Positions 35,591-36,707 of a stretch of 36,707 bases of DNA are shown in pieces. This DNA is from Buchnera aphidicola (Periphyllus koelreuteriae) (GTDB lineage Bacteria; Pseudomonadota; Gammaproteobacteria; Enterobacterales; Enterobacteriaceae): assembly GCF_039360445.1 (NCBI RefSeq), contig NZ_CP134981.1:2902-39608 (forward strand), written 5' to 3'. The translations under genes and the position numbers were made by a program. The notes beneath the pieces are model-generated. The model saw only the letters and a program-made list of their open reading frames with translations. It did not search any database and was not told where the DNA came from. The first letter of the stretch is position 1. Each line of letters begins with the position of its first letter.

Positions 35591-35598
35591 CATTGACC

Positions 35599-35982
35599 TT
35601 AATATTTTAAAGATGTAATAAATGATATTAAATAGAAAATTATATTATCAAGGCTCCATAAAATTATTGATATAAAAAAACTTATTAAAATTATAATAAA
35701 TGTTGTATACAATGTTTCTTTTTTATTTGGCCATGTAATTTTTTTTATTTCTATTTTCATATCTTTATATATTGAATTTATATGATTATAGTATTTTTTA
35801 ATCACAAGAAGTATTATTATTAATAATAAAAAAAAAGAAAAAATTTCTAAATTTTTTAATTTAATAAATGAAAAATTATTTTTTTTAATAAAAAAAATAA
35901 AAAAAATAATTAAAATATTTAAAAAAATACATTTTTTTTGTTTTAAAAACGAAACAATTTGATTTAAAATTTTAGATTTCAT
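35599..35982 (-). CDS. secE: Preprotein translocase subunit SecE
   Basis: SecE clamps the SecY channel. Its 127 residues equal E. coli. There are three predicted membrane helices, at about residues 19-33, 45-62 and 93-115. The conserved cytoplasmic segment [17 protein letters not shown] has Trp84-Pro85, and the end [17 protein letters not shown] matches E. coli GLDGILVRLVSFITGLRF. It is first of the nusG-rplKA unit. tufB, which lies between tRNA-Thr and secE in E. coli, is absent. Confidence 0.95.
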   Translation of the reverse strand: MKSKILNQIVSFLKQKKCIFLNILIIFFIFFIKKNNFSFIKLKNLEIFSFFLLLIIILLVIKKYYNHINSIYKDMKIEIKKITWPNKKETLYTTFIIILISFFISIILWSLDNIIFYLISFITSLKY

Positions 35983-36055
35983 TAGAAATCCTAAAATAAT
36001 ATTTTTATATTTAATAGTTAAAAGTAAATTATTTTGGATAAAAAAATTTAATTCA

Positions 36056-36129
36056 TGCTGATACCCAGATTTGAACTGGGGATCTCACCCTTACCAAAGG
36101 TGTGCTTTAACCAACTAAGCCATATCAGC
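36056..36129 (-). tRNA. thrT: tRNA-Thr (GGT)
   Basis: A 74-base cloverleaf: acceptor GCTGATA/TATCAGC, anticodon loop with GGT (36093-36095), T-arm CCCAGTTCAAATCTGGG, discriminator A. It is close to E. coli thrT. The anticodon stem has one U-G pair next to the loop where E. coli has C-G. CCA is not encoded. Confidence 0.96.
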
Positions 36130-36167
36130 TTATATTTTTAAGTATTTTATAAAATTATTAAGAATTG

Positions 36168-36239
36168 AGCGAACAGTGGGAATTGAACCCACATCTTCAA
36201 CTTGGAAGGTTGAGGTAATGTCCTTTATACCATGCTCGC
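36168..36239 (-). tRNA. glyT: tRNA-Gly (TCC)
   Basis: A 72-base cloverleaf: acceptor GCGAGCA/TGTTCGC (one G-U pair), anticodon TCC (36204-36206) in loop CTTCCAA, T-arm GTGGGTTCAATTCCCAC, discriminator T as in E. coli glyT. CCA is not encoded. Position between Tyr and Thr matches the E. coli tRNA block. Confidence 0.96.
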
Positions 36240-36254
36240 ATTTTTTATTATTAA

Positions 36255-36336
36255 TGGTGGGAGAAGGATTCGAACCTTCGAAGTCTATGACGTCAGATTT
36301 ACAGTCTGCTCCCTTTGGCCGCTCGGGAATCCCACC
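36255..36336 (-). tRNA. tyrU: tRNA-Tyr (GTA)
   Basis: An 82-base class II tRNA with a long variable arm: acceptor GGTGGGA/TCCCACC, anticodon GTA (36300-36302), variable arm after AATCTGACG, T-arm GAAGGTTCGAATCCTTC, discriminator A. It is very similar to E. coli tyrU. CCA is not encoded. Confidence 0.97.
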
Positions 36337-36341
36337 AAATT

Positions 36342-36388
36342 TGATTATTTTTTTTTTGTCTTTCTTTTTTTTTGTCTTTCTTTTTTTT
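36342..36388 (-). repeat. 16-base tandem duplication in the Tyr-Thr tRNA spacer
   Basis: GTCTTTC occurs at 36358-36364 and 36374-36380, each preceded by 9-10 T and followed by T tracts, giving a unit of period 16 in two copies. It lies in the spacer between tRNA-Tyr and the second tRNA-Thr. It looks like a slippage duplication without coding content. Confidence 0.6.
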
Positions 36389-36403
36389 AAATAAAAATAT
36401 TAT

Positions 36404-36476
<73 letters not shown>

Positions 36477-36651
36477 AAATAAAAAAATAAAAACAAATGT
36501 ATTATTAAAATTAAAAATTTAAAATTTTATTTCTATATTATTTATATATTTTACTTTTTTTTTTAAAAAAAATCAAATACTTAAATTTTTTTTTGATAAT
36601 TTTTTTTATAAAAATTATAATTATTTAAATTAATTTTTTCATTTTTTTTTT

Positions 36652-36707
<56 letters not shown>

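Noticed and set aside
36176..36394. Open frame of 72 codons on the plus strand
   Set aside because: It is the antisense translation of the tRNA-Gly and tRNA-Tyr genes, a familiar false ORF; no independent coding evidence.

Overview
The window is chromosomal DNA from an extremely AT-rich, gene-dense gammaproteobacterial genome. Every protein aligns by eye to an Escherichia coli counterpart at near full length, but lysine, asparagine, isoleucine and phenylalanine have replaced much of the surface sequence. The gene order (atp operon, gyrB-dnaN-dnaA, rpmH-rnpA-yidC-mnmE, groESL, efp, dnaC, rsmD/ftsY, rpoH, metE, hupA, rpoC-rpoB-rplL-rplJ-rplA-rplK-nusG-secE, then a Thr/Gly/Tyr/Thr tRNA block) is that of Buchnera aphidicola, the obligate aphid endosymbiont. 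That assignment rests on gene content, order and base composition, not on a database search. There are no insertion sequences, phage genes, CRISPR arrays, toxins or restriction genes.

Layout. Positions 30-5753 (+) hold atpE-F-H-A-G-D-C; atpB would lie just outside the left edge. A GC-rich hairpin separates it from the convergent unit gyrB-dnaN-dnaA (5835-10745, -). From the dnaA-rpmH divergence, rpmH-rnpA-yidC-mnmE run rightward (10983-14716). A tRNA-Phe gene (-) follows, then groES-groEL (+) behind a clear sigma-32-type promoter, and efp (+). dnaC and rsmD lie on the minus strand. ftsY, rpoH and metE lie on the plus strand. hupA, rpoC, rpoB, rplL, rplJ, rplA, rplK, nusG, secE and four tRNAs form a long minus-strand block up to about 36476. 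The window ends in a run of 54 T.

Functionally this is a core set: ATP synthesis, replication initiation and clamp, gyrase, membrane insertion (YidC, FtsY, SecE), tRNA processing and modification (RnpA, MnmE), chaperonin plus its heat-shock sigma factor, RNA polymerase, stalk and L1/L11 ribosomal proteins, and one biosynthetic enzyme, cobalamin-independent methionine synthase. Relative to E. coli the same neighbourhoods have lost recF, yidD, ftsE/ftsX, tufB and the genes between rpoC and hupA.

I did not find an undescribed system. The most notable observation is nusG. Its conserved N-terminus is encoded, but the ATG that has a ribosome-binding site is out of frame with it across an A11 tract, so full-length NusG would need polymerase or ribosome slippage (or the tract is miscounted). 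Equally long A tracts (A17-A18) sit in frame in gyrB, dnaA and rplJ. Other points are a TTG start for rpoC, intercistronic terminator or attenuator candidates in the ribosomal/RNA polymerase operon, loss of leader space for the L1 operator before rplK, and a truncated FtsY A-domain.
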